DNA of 64,000 nt from Leptasterias polaris (lineage: Eukaryota > Echinodermata > Asteroidea > Forcipulatida > Asteriidae). Numbering within the stretch: position 1 is the first letter of the stretch; every line of letters starts with the position of its first letter. The translations under genes were made by a program, and so were the position numbers. The stretch is from contig JAZGTN010000009.1 of the NCBI GenBank assembly GCA_037783415.1, positions 10,540,001-10,604,000 of the forward strand, in the 5' to 3' direction. This document shows, piece by piece, positions 10,821 to 21,571 of the stretch. Under the pieces are notes generated by a model, which had not been told where the DNA came from, did not search any database, and saw only the letters and a list, made by a program, of their open reading frames with translations.

Positions 10821-10878
10821 GTGTTTTTTTTATTTATTATTTTTTATTTTATTTATTTTTTTTTTTTTGGGGGGGGGG
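10821..10878 (+). repeat. Variable poly-T / poly-G tract (M3 copy)
   Basis: T and TTTA runs end in an uninterrupted G-run just before TCTCAAC. The run is 10 G here. By my count it is 6-14 in other M units, interrupted in M2 (T), and in M15 the run of nine G is followed by TG. M19 has CC at its start. It is the most length-variable part of the monomer and explains most of the 1-4 bp differences in unit length. Confidence 0.9.
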
Positions 10879-11094
10879 TCTCAACTTTTAAGATTAATCT
10901 TTTTTGTTTTTGGTTTGCTTCATTTATTGAATTGTTTATTTCATTGATTTGCTTATATATTTCTTCTTCCTTTTTCATTTTGTTAATTTTTGAGTCTCCA
11001 TTCAGTATAGATACATGTTGCCGTCTGTTGTTTTCTCCCAGTCTGGTTGGGTGCACTCGTATGGCTATACATTGTAAACTCACGGGTAAAAGTA

Positions 11095-11203
11095 CCAACA
11101 CCTTACTAGCGCAGTGGGATAAGGTGCTGGGACTGTCTCAACACTTGGACCACGCGATCCGGGTTCGAATGCCGTCTGCACTAATATAGGTTCAAGGCCT
11201 TTT
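11095..11203 (+). ncRNA. tRNA-derived (SINE-like) Pol III unit, M3 copy
   Basis: The A box TAGCGCAGTGGG (11107-11118) fits TRGCNNAGYNGG exactly. The B box GGTTCGAATGC (11162-11172) fits GGTTCGANTCC except at the penultimate base. Box spacing is normal for a tRNA. A D-stem GCGC/GTGC can form, but the acceptor and anticodon stems cannot, so this is a tRNA-derived head and not a working tRNA gene. A TTTT at 11200-11203 would end a short Pol III transcript of roughly 100 nt. Every monomer that spans this region has it. Transcription is inferred, not shown. Confidence 0.6.
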
Positions 11204-11626
11204 GCTGTCTGTGGCAACAGTGTGATTGGGATCTGCCTTGCTTCCTCCCCTAAAGTGGTCAGGGCCCTAGTGGCTAGGCAGGGGAGACAGGGGAGGATAT
11301 GCTGCTGGGTCAATTTGCCACAAAATAAGGGAACTAATCGTTGCTGCAGAAGAGGGGCGTAGTGTGCGCTATCTAAACCTCTCCAGCGCGTGAACGCCTG
11401 ACACTACCAGCAACGTAACTTTTTAATCTTTTTTTAAATATAATATAAGGTATGAGATTTTACTGTGACGCTTTTTTTGGTTATTTTATTTATTTATTTA
11501 TTGTTTATTATTTTCATTTTTGTCATTTGTTGATGCAACTACGCAATAAAAGTTACATGAAATACTGCAAAAAACATTTTATTGAAGAAACAATTGCAAA
11601 AAAAGAAACCCAAAACACTGTATCAG

Positions 11627-11991
11627 AATAAGCCATTTGCGAGTTAAATTTGAATAATGTCTGGTACAATGACTAGTTTAGTCACAAGTTACCGCTTAAA
11701 TTTGAATTCCTCAGACTATCGAGACAGTTGCTATGTCACATGGTTCGGGGCAAGCTTTTGTATAGCAACCTCCAGATGAGCAAACCCTGGTACCATTGTG
11801 TCATACACATCCATTCAGAATTGTGTATGGGTGTTCACCGTCTCTTACGTAACTAAGCAAAAGCTTGCCCCTAATCATGTGACATAGCAACTGTCTCGAT
11901 AGTCTGAGGAATTCAAATTTAAGCGGTAACTTGTGACTAAACAAGTCATTGTACCAGACATTATTCAAATGTAACTCGCAAATGGCTTATT
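11627..11991. repeat. 134-bp inverted repeat with 97-bp loop (M3 copy)
   Basis: Arms are 11627-11760 and 11858-11991, with the same fixed arm differences as the P1 copy at 828-1192. In M9 and M11 the arm corresponding to the right one lost 12 bp next to the loop (CCCCTAATCATG), which makes those copies asymmetric. Confidence 0.95.
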
Positions 11992-12018
11992 AGTTGCGAT
12001 GATCGTAACCCTCTCTAG

Positions 12019-12096
12019 TATTTTAAAATAATTGGTGACTGTATGCATGTGACTGCGGTTTCATTGTTGGGGCTGGACTTGTACACATGCATATAG
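12019..12096. repeat. 78-bp segment with TATGCATGTG hairpin (M3 copy)
   Basis: The segment runs from TATTTTAAAA to GCATATAG and holds TATGCATGTG and CACATGCATA as a perfect 10-bp inverted pair. TAG lies just before it and at its end. It is cleanly absent from M1 and M17, leaving CTCTCTAGAGCC. It could be a very small insertion element or a segment lost by 3-bp microhomology. Confidence 0.8.
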
Positions 12097-12112
12097 AGCC
12101 ACGCAGTGCAGG

Positions 12113-12848
12113 GGAGACTTGATAAATTTAGGCTTTTAAAGTTGGCCCTATTTTACTTGGCAAGTGGACTCTGCTGGAGAAGTGGGCAAGTGGGAGTGCA
12201 TTTAGTTGGGTGCTCAAGACAGGAAAGGAAATGCTGTGACTCGGTCGCCACACCATGATGGGAACTAGATATCAGCCGGTCAGTCCGTGAAACCGGACTC
12301 GCGGCGCTTTATAAGCATGACATGTCACCCCGTAATTTTTACATTGTTTACCCAAGCCGTATTTTTTATTTTTTTCATCTGTACGAAAAACACAAATCAG
12401 AATAATGCAACATAATTTGTTGGTTTAATTGCCGCGTAGCATTTAATTTTCTTTTCCGTTGCAATTAATATATAATTTTTATTTATTAATTTTTTGGGTA
12501 GGGAAATTTTTCAAGATTGATGCCCGGACGTAGGGAAACCTTCACCGGCGTTGAGGTGTTTTCACTTGGAAGGAAACAAACTAGACGGGCCTTGGACTCC
12601 CCACTAAATAAACTCCCATAGGAACCAATGCTAAAAATCGTGTAAGTCTCCGGACAACTATTAACTTCAGAATTCTTTTCAATTTTTGGCAGGTCAGCCG
12701 TTTGGAATTTTTTCTAGCGACCCCAGAAAAAAACACACCAGAAAATGAAATTTTCCCTAAACCGACTTGCTGCCAGTTTTCGTGAAGCACTTCTCCACTT
12801 CCCCGGTCAAATAGGGCCAACTTTAACGCCTAAATTGATCAAGTCTCC
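12113..12848. repeat. 736-bp module bounded by inverted ends (M3/M4 copy)
   Basis: GGAGACTTGAT-AATTTAGGC-TT-AAAGTTGGCCCTATTT begins at 12113, and its reverse complement ends at 12848. There are about 3 differences in the first 43 bp, followed by a looser GGAGAAGTG match. The same pair bounds 2115-2850 in P2, also 736 bp. It could be an old non-autonomous transposon. In a circular tandem array the complementary 1,487-bp segment (10667-12153) is bounded equally well, so which part was the mobile unit is undecided. No target duplication is visible. Confidence 0.7.
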
Positions 12849-15126
12849 TCAAAAGTTGAAGCACAGAACCCCCAGGTTGTGATAGATTCTTATATTTACG
12901 CAATCTATTAATAGCATGACCCCCAAAACGTTCTAATTCAAAATAATTATACCGTTTATTGGGTGTTTTTTTTATTTATTATTTTTTATTTTATTTTTAT
13001 TTTTATTTTTTTTGGGGGGGGGTCTCAACTTTTAAGATTAATCTTTTTTGTTTTTGGTTTGCTTCATTTATTGAATTGTTTATTTCATTGATTTGCTTAT
13101 ATATTTCTTCTTCCTTTTTCATTTTGTTAATTTTTGAGTCTCCATTCAGTATAGATACATGTTGCCGTCTGTTGTTTTCTCCCAGTCTGGTTGGGTGTTC
13201 GCACGGATTGGCACTTGTGGGATCCTGACAACAATGGAACAATGGACCCCACAAGGTCATTTCAATAGGAACAATTGGACCCCACAAGGGAATTCTTCAG
13301 AAAAGGGAATAATAGAACAACAATAGCAGTACCCCACAAACCGGATCTGTAAGGGTGTGTGCACTCGTATGGCTATACATTGTAAACTCACGGGTAAAAG
13401 TACCAACACCTTACTAGCGCAGTGGGATAAGGTGCTGGGACTGTCTCAACACTTGGACCACGCGATCCGGGTTCGAATGCCGTCTGCACTAATATAGGTT
13501 CAAGGCCTTTTGCTGTCTGTGGCAACAGTGTGATTGGGATCTGCCTTGCTTCCTCCCCTAAAGTGGTCAGGGCCCTAGTGGCTAGGCAGGGGAGACAGGG
13601 GAGGATATGCTGCTGGGTCAATTTGCCACAAAATAAGGGAACTAATCGTTGCTGCAGAAGAGGGGCGTAGTGTGCGCTATCTAAACCTCTCCAGCGCGTG
13701 AACGCCTGACACTACCAGCAACGTAACTTTTTAATCTTTTTTTTAATATAATATAAGGTATGAGATTTTACTGTGACGCTTTTTTTGGTTATTTTATTTA
13801 TTTATTTATTGTTTATTATTTTCATTTTTGTCATTTGTTGATGCAACTACGCAATAAAAGTTACATGAAATACTGCAAAAAACATTTTATTGAAGAAACA
13901 ATTGCAAAAAAAGAAACCCAAAACACTGTATCAGAATAAGCCATTTGCGAGTTAAATTTGAATAATGTCTGGTACAATGACTAGTTTAGTCACAAGTTAC
14001 CGCTTAAATTTGAATTCCTCAGAATATCGAGACAGTTGCTATGTCACATGGTTCGGGGCAAGCTTTTGTATAGCAACCTCCAGATGAGCAAACCCTGGTA
14101 CCATTGTGTCATACACATCCATTCAGAATTGTGTATGGGTGTTCACCGTCTCTTACGTAACTAAGCAAAAGCTTGCCCCTAATCATGTGACATAGCAACT
14201 GTCTCGATAGTCTGAGGAATTCAAATTTAAGCGGTAACTTGTGACTAAACAAGTCATTGTACCAGACATTATTCAAATGTAACTCGCAAATGGCTTATTA
14301 GTTGCGATGATCGTAACCCTCTCTAGTATTTTAAAATAATTGGTGACTGTATGCATGTGACTGCGGTTTCATTGTTGGGGCTGGACTTGTACACATGCAT
14401 ATAGAGCCACGCAGTGCAGGGGAGACTTGATAAATTTAGGCTTTTAAAGTTGGCCCTATTTTACTTGGCAAGTGGACTCTGCTGGAGAAGTGGGCAAGTG
14501 GGAGTGCATTTAGTTGGGTGCTCAAGACAGGAAAGGAAATGCTGTGACTCGGTCGCCACACCATGATGGGAACTAGATATCAGCCGGTCAGTCCGTGAAA
14601 CCGGACTCGCGGCGCTTTATAAGCATGACATGTCACCCCGTAATTTTTACATTGTTTACCCAAGCCGTATTTTTTAGTTTTTTCATCTGTACGAAAAACA
14701 CAAATCAGAATAATGCAACATAATTTGTTGGTTTAATTGCCGCGTAGCATTTAATTTTCTTTTCCGTTGCAATTAATATATAATTTTTATTTATTAATTT
14801 TTTGGGTAGGGAAATTTTTCAAGATTGATGCCCGGACGTAGGGAAACCTTCACCGGCGTTGAGGTGTTTTCACTTGGAAGGAAACAAACTAGACGGGCCT
14901 TGGACTCCCCACTAAATAAACTCCCATAGGAACCAATGCTAAAAATCGTGTAAGTCTCCGGACAACTATTAACTTCAGAATTCTTTTCAATTTTTGGCAG
15001 GTCAGCCGTTTGGAATTTTTTCTAGCGACCCCAGAAAAAAACACACCAGAAAATGAAATTTTCCCTAAACCGACTTGCTGCCAGTTTTCGTGAAGCACTT
15101 CTCCACTTCCCCGGTCAAATAGGGCC
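12819..15126 (-). repeat. Satellite monomer M4, with 164-bp insertion
   Basis: The unit is 2,308 bp; removing the insert at 13198-13361 gives 2,144. It shares with M5 a TTTTTTAGTTTTTTC variant (14668-14682) and, with M5, M7 and M10, CAGAATATCG in the inverted repeat. Confidence 0.97.
13198..13361. mobile_element. 164-bp insertion with CCCACAA motifs, possible MITE
   Basis: It splits GGTTGGGTG from CACTCGTATGG, which are contiguous in every other unit. CCCACAA occurs three times and TTGTGGG once near the left end. The two ends are loosely inverted (GGATTGG-CACTTGTGGG against AGATCCGGTTTGTGGGG). A repeat GGAACAAT-GGACCCCACAAGG recurs at 32-bp spacing (13236, 13268). Flanking GGGTG might be a short target duplication but is ambiguous. 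It has no coding content, and the family is not recognised. Confidence 0.65.
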
Positions 15127-17272
15127 AACTTTAACGCCTAAATTGATCAAGTCTCCTCAAAAGTTGAAGCACAGAACCCCCAGGTTGTGATAGATTCTTA
15201 TATTTACGCAATCTATTAATAGCATGACCCCCAAAACGTTCTAATTCAAAATAATTATACCGTTTATTGGGTGTTTTTTTTATTAATTATTTTTTATTTT
15301 ATTTTTTAATTTTTTTTTTTTGGGGGGGGGGGTCTCAACTTTTAAGATTAATCTGTTTTGTTTTTGGTTTGCTTCATTTATTGAATTGTTTATTTCATTG
15401 ATTTGCTTATATATTTCTTCTTCCTTTTTCATTTTGTTAATTTTTGAGTCTCCATTCAGTATAGATACATGTTGCCGTCTGTTGTTTTCTCCCAGTCTGG
15501 TTGGGTGCACTCGTATGGCTATACATTGTAAACTCACGGGTAAAAGTACCAACACCTTACTAGCGCAGTGGGATAAGGTGCTGGGACTGTCTCAACACTT
15601 GGACCACGCGATCCGGGTTCGAATGCCGTCTGCACTAATATAGGTTCAAGGCCTTTTGCTGTCTGTGGCAACAGTGTGATTGGGATCTGCCTTGCTTCCT
15701 CCCCTAAAGTGGTCAGGGCCCTAGTGGCTAGGCAGGGGAGACAGGGGAGGATATGCTGCTGGGTCAATTTGCCACAAAATAAGGGAACTAATCGTTGCTG
15801 CAGAAGAGGGGCGTAGTGTGCGCTATCTAAACCTCTCCAGCGCGTGAACGCCTGACACTACCAGCAACGTAACTTTTTAATCTTTTTTTTAATATAATAT
15901 AAGGTATGAGATTTTACTGTGACGCTTTTTTTGGTTATTTTATTTATTTATTTATTGTTTATTATTTTCATTTTTGTCATTTGTTGATGCAACTACGCAA
16001 TAAAAGTTACATGAAATACTGCAAAAAACATTTTATTGAAGAAACAATTGCAAAAAAAGAAACCCAAAACACTGTATCAGAATAAGCCATTTGCGAGTTA
16101 AATTTGAATAATGTCTGGTACAATGACTAGTTTAGTCACAAGTTACCGCTTAAATTTGAATTCCTCAGAATATCGAGACAGTTGCTATGTCACATGGTTC
16201 GGGGCAAGCTTTTGTATAGCAACCTCCAGATGAGCAAACCCTGGTACCATTGTGTCATACACATCCATTCAGAATTGTGTATGGGTGTTCACCGTCTCTT
16301 ACGTAACTAAGCAAAAGCTTGCCCCTAATCATGTGACATAGCAACTGTCTCGATAGTCTGAGGAATTCAAATTTAAGCGGTAACTTGTGACTAAACAAGT
16401 CATTGTACCAGACATTATTCAAATGTAACTCGCAAATGGCTTATTAGTTGCGATGATCGTAACCCTCTCTAGTATTTTAAAATAATTGGTGACTGTATGC
16501 ATGTGACTGCGGTTTCATTGTTGGGGCTGGACTTGTACACATGCATATAGAGCCACGCAGTGCAGGGGAGACTTGATAAATTTAGGCTTTTAAAGTTGGC
16601 CCTATTTTACTTGGCAAGTGGACTCTGCTGGAGAAGTGGGCAAGTGGGAGTGCATTTAGTTGGGTGCTCAAGACAGGAAAGGAAATGCTGTGACTCGGTC
16701 GCCACACCATGATGGGAACTAGATATCAGCCGGTCAGTCCGTGAAACCGGACTCGCGGCGCTTTATAAGCATGACATGTCACCCCGTAATTTTTACATTG
16801 TTTACCCAAGCCGTATTTTTTAGTTTTTTCATCTGTACGAAAAACACAAATCAGAATAATGCAACATAATTTGTTGGTTTAATTGCCGCGTAGCATTTAA
16901 TTTTCTTTTCCGTTGCAATTAATATATAATTTTTATTTATTAATTTTTTGGGTAGGGAAATTTTTCAAGATTGATGCCCGGACGTAGGGAAACCTTCACC
17001 GGCGTTGAGGTGTTTTCACTTGGAAGGAAACAAACTAGACGGGCCTTGGACTCCCCACTAAATAAACTCCCATAGGAACCAATGCTAAAAATCGTGTAAG
17101 TCTCCGGACAACTATTAACTTCAGAATTCTTTTCAATTTTTGGCAGGTCAGCCGTTTGGAATTTTTTCTAGCGACCCCAGAAAAAAACACACCAGAAAAT
17201 GAAATTTTCCCTAAACCGACTTGCTGCCAGTTTTCGTGAAGCACTTCTCCACTTCCCCGGTCAAATAGGGCC
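15127..17272 (-). repeat. Satellite monomer M5
   Basis: Length 2,146 bp. The left part shares AATCTGTTTTG and a TTTTTTAATTTTTT tract with M6. The right part shares TTTTTTAGTTTTTTC and CAGAATATCG with M4. The G-run is 11. Confidence 0.97.
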
Positions 17273-19418
17273 AACTTTAACGCCTAAATTGATCAAGTCT
17301 CCTCAAAAGTTGAAGCACAGAACCCCCAGGTTGTGATAGATTCTTATATTTACGCAATCTATTAATAGCATGACCCCCAAAACGTTCTAATTCAAAATAA
17401 TTATACCGTTTATTGGGTGTTTTTTTTATTAATTATTTTTTATTTTATTTTTTAATTTTTTTTTTTGGGGGGGGGGGGTCTCAACTTTTAAGATTAATCT
17501 GTTTTGTTTTTGGTTTGCTTCATTTATTGAATTGTTTATTTCATTGATTTGCTTATATATTTCTTCTTCCTTTTTCATTTTGTTAATTTTTGAGTCTCCA
17601 TTCAGTATAGATACATGTTGCCGTCTGTTGTTTTCTCCCAGTCTGGTTGGGTGCACTCGTATGGCTATACATTGTAAACTCACGGGTAAAAGTACCAACA
17701 CCTTACTAGCGCAGTGGGATAAGGTGCTGGGACTGTCTCAACACTTGGACCACGCGATCCGGGTTCGAATGCCGTCTGCACTAATATAGGTTCAAGGCCT
17801 TTTGCTGTCTGTGGCAACAGTGTGATTGGGATCTGCCTTGCTTCCTCCCCTAAAGTGGTCAGGGCCCTAGTGGCTAGGCAGGGGAGACAGGGGAGGATAT
17901 GCTGCTGGGTCAATTTGCCACAAAATAAGGGAACTAATCGTTGCTGCAGAAGAGGGGCGTAGTGTGCGCTATCTAAACCTCTCCAGCGCGTGAACGCCTG
18001 ACACTACCAGCAACGTAACTTTTTAATCTTTTTTTTAATATAATATAAGGTATGAGATTTTACTGTGACGCTTTTTTTGGTTATTTTATTTATTTATTTA
18101 TTGTTTATTATTTTCATTTTTGTCATTTGTTGATGCAACTACGCAATAAAAGTTACATGAAATACTGCAAAAAACATTTTATTGAAGAAACAATTGCAAA
18201 AAAAGAAACCCAAAACACTGTATCAGAATAAGCCATTTGCGAGTTAAATTTGAATAATGTCTGGTACAATGACTAGTTTAGTCACAAGTTACCGCTTAAA
18301 TTTGAATTCCTCAGACTATCGAGACAGTTGCTATGTCACATGGTTCGGGGCAAGCTTTTGTATAGCAACCTCCAGATGAGCAAACCCTGGTACCATTGTG
18401 TCATACACATCCATTCAGAATTGTGTATGGGTGTTCACCGTCTCTTACGTAACTAAGCAAAAGCTTGCCCCTAATCATGTGACATAGCAACTGTCTCGAT
18501 AGTCTGAGGAATTCAAATTTAAGCGGTAACTTGTGACTAAACAAGTCATTGTACCAGACATTATTCAAATGTAACTCGCAAATGGCTTATTAGTTGCGAT
18601 GATCGTAACCCTCTCTAGTATTTTAAAATAATTGGTGACTGTATGCATGTGACTGCGGTTTCATTGTTGGGGCTGGACTTGTACACATGCATATAGAGCC
18701 ACGCAGTGCAGGGGAGACTTGATAAATTTAGGCTTTTAAAGTTGGCCCTATTTTACTTGGCAAGTGGACTCTGCTGGAGAAGTGGGCAAGTGGGAGTGCA
18801 TTTAGTTGGGTGCTCAAGACAGGAAAGGAAATGCTGTGACTCGGTCGCCACACCATGATGGGAACTAGATATCAGCCGGTCAGTCCGTGAAACCGGACTC
18901 GCGGCGCTTTATAAGCATGACATGTCACCCCGTAATTTTTACATTGTTTACCCAAGCCGTATTTTTTATTTTTTTCATCTGTACGAAAAACACAAATCAG
19001 AATAATGCAACATAATTTGTTGGTTTAATTGCCGCGTAGCATTTAATTTTCTTTTCCGTTGCAATTAATATATAATTTTTATTTATTAATTTTTTGGGTA
19101 GGGAAATTTTTCAAGATTGATGCCCGGACGTAGGGAAACCTTCACCGGCGTTGAGGTGTTTTCACTTGGAAGGAAACAAACTAGACGGGCCTTGGACTCC
19201 CCACTAAATAAACTCCCATAGGAACCAATGCTAAAAATCGTGTAAGTCTCCGGACAACTATTAACTTCAGAATTCTTTTCAATTTTTGGCAGGTCAGCCG
19301 TTTGGAATTTTTTCTAGCGACCCCAGAAAAAAACACACCAGAAAATGAAATTTTCCCTAAACCGACTTGCTGCCAGTTTTCGTGAAGCACTTCTCCACTT
19401 CCCCGGTCAAATAGGGCC
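17273..19418 (-). repeat. Satellite monomer M6
   Basis: Length 2,146 bp. The left part is M5-like, with the same tract and AATCTGTTTTG. The right part has the common forms CAGACTATCG and TTTTTTATTTTTTTC. The G-run is 12. Confidence 0.97.
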
Positions 19419-21571
19419 AACTTTAACGCCTAAATTGATCAAGTCTCCTCAAAAGTTGAAGCACAGAACCCCCAGGTTGTGATAGATTCTTATATTTACG
19501 CAATCTATTAATAGCATGACCCCCAAAACGTTCTAATTCAAAATAATTATACCGTTTATTGGGTGTTTTTTTTATTTATTATTTTTTATTTTATTTTTAT
19601 TTTTATTTTTTTTTGGGGGGGGTCTCAACTTTTAAGATTAATCTTTTTTGTTTTTGGTTTGCTTCATTTATTGAATTGTTTATTTCATTGATTTGCTTAT
19701 ATATTTCTTCTTCCTTTTTCATTTTGTTAATTTTTGAGTCTCCATTCAGTATAGATACATGTTGCCGTCTGTTGTTTTCTCCCAGTCTGGTTGGGTGCAC
19801 TCGTATGGCTATACATTGTAAACTCACGGGTAAAAGTACCAACACCTTACTAGCGCAGTGGGATAAGGTGCTGGGACTGTCTCAACACTTGGACCACGCG
19901 ATCCGGGTTCGAATGCCGTCTGCACTAATATAGGTTCAAGGGTTCAAGGCCTTTTGCTGTCTGTGGCAACAGTGTGATTGGGATCTGCCTTGCTTCCTCC
20001 CCTAAAGTGGTCAGGGCCCTAGTGGCTAGGCAGGGGAGACAGGGGAGGATATGCTGCTGGGTCAATTTGCCACAAAATAAGGGAACTAATCGTTGCTGCA
20101 GAAGAGGAGCGTAGTGTGCGCTATCTAAACCTCTCCAGCGCGTGAACGCCTGACACTACCAGCAACGTAACTTTTTAATCTTTTTTTTAATATAATATAA
20201 GGTATGAGATTTTACTGTGACGCTTTTTTTGGTTATTTTATTTATTTATTTATTGTTTATTATTTTCATTTTTGTCATTTGTTGATGCAACTACGCAATA
20301 AAAGTTACATGAAATACTGCAAAAAACATTTTATTGAAGAAACAATTGCAAAAAAAGGAAACCCAAAACACTGTATCAGAATAAGCCATTTGCGAGTTAA
20401 ATTTGAATAATGTCTGGTACAATGACTAGTTTAGTCACAAGTTACCGCTTAAATTTGAATTCCTCAGAATATCGAGACAGTTGCTATGTCACATGGTTCG
20501 GGGCAAGCTTTTGTATAGCAACCTCCAGATGAGCAAACCCTGGTACCATTGTGTCATACACATCCATTCAGAATTGTGTATGGGTGTTCACCGTCTCTTA
20601 CGTAACTAAGCAAAAGCTTGCCCCTAATCATGTGACATAGCAACTGTCTCGATAGTCTGAGGAATTCAAATTTAAGCGGTAACTTGTGACTAAACAAGTC
20701 ATTGTACCAGACATTATTCAAATGTAACTCGCAAATGGCTTATTAGTTGCGATGATCGTAACCCTCTCTAGTATTTTAAAATAATTGGTGACTGTATGCA
20801 TGTGACTGCGGTTTCATTGTTGGGGCTGGACTTGTACACATGCATATAGAGCCACGCAGTGCAGGGGAGACTTGATAAATTTAGGCTTTTAAAGTTGGCC
20901 CTATTTTACTTGGCAAGTGGACTCTGCTGGAGAAGTGGGCAAGTGGGAGTGCATTTAGTTGGGTGCTCAAGACAGGAAAGGAAATGCTGTGACTCGGTCG
21001 CCACACCATGATGGGAACTAGATATCAGCCGGTCAGTCCGTGAAACCGGACTCGCGGCGCTTTATAAGCATGACATGTCACCCCGTAATTTTTACATTGT
21101 TTACCCAAGCCGTATTTTTTATTTTTTTCATCTGTACGAAAAACACAAATCAGAATAATGCAACATAATTTGTTGGTTTAATTGCCGCGTAGCATTTAAT
21201 TTTCTTTTCCGTTGCAATTAATATATAATTTTTATTTATTAATTTTTTGGGTAGGGAATTTTTTCAAGATTGATGCCCGGACGTAGGGAAACCTTCACCG
21301 GCGTTGAGGTGTTTTCACTTGGAAGGAAACAAACTAGACGGGCCTTGGACTCCCCACTAAATAAACTCCCATAGGAACCAATGCTAAAAATCGTGTAAGT
21401 CTCCGGACAACTATTAACTTCAGAATTCTTTTCAATTTTTGGCAGGTCAGCCGTTTGGAATTTTTTCTAGCGACCCCAGAAAAAAACACACCAGAAAATG
21501 AAATTTTCCCTAAACCGACTTGCTGCCAGTTTTCGTGAAGCACTTCTCCACTTCCCCGGTCAAATAGGGCC
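19419..21571 (-). repeat. Satellite monomer M7, with 8-bp tandem duplication
   Basis: Length 2,153 bp. GGTTCAAG is doubled at 19932-19947, just after the tRNA-like B box; all other units have it once. The T/A tract resembles M4. Private bases include GAGGAGCG near 20105 and an extra G in AAAAAAGGAAACC near 20357. Confidence 0.97.

Larger units (their letters stand above)
10677..12818 (-). repeat. Satellite monomer M3 (reference unit), 2,142 bp
   Basis: I use this intact unit as the reference. Order: lead-in 10677-10820; T/A tract and G-run of 10 (10821-10878); A/T-rich lead 10879-11060; tRNA-like head around 11095-11203; unique GC-richer part 11204-11420; TTTA-rich tract 11480-11515; inverted repeat 11627-11991; 78-bp hairpin segment 12019-12096; inverted-end module from 12113 into the next unit. 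No real gene is seen. Confidence 0.98.

Noticed and set aside
11095..11180. Functional tRNA gene in each unit
   Set aside because: Only the A box, D-stem and B box are recognisable. The acceptor stem does not pair and the anticodon and T stems are broken, as expected of a SINE head.
10677..12818. Monomer as an LTR retrotransposon or virus-derived repeat
   Set aside because: There are no flanking direct LTRs, primer-binding site, polypurine tract or gag/pol-like frames.
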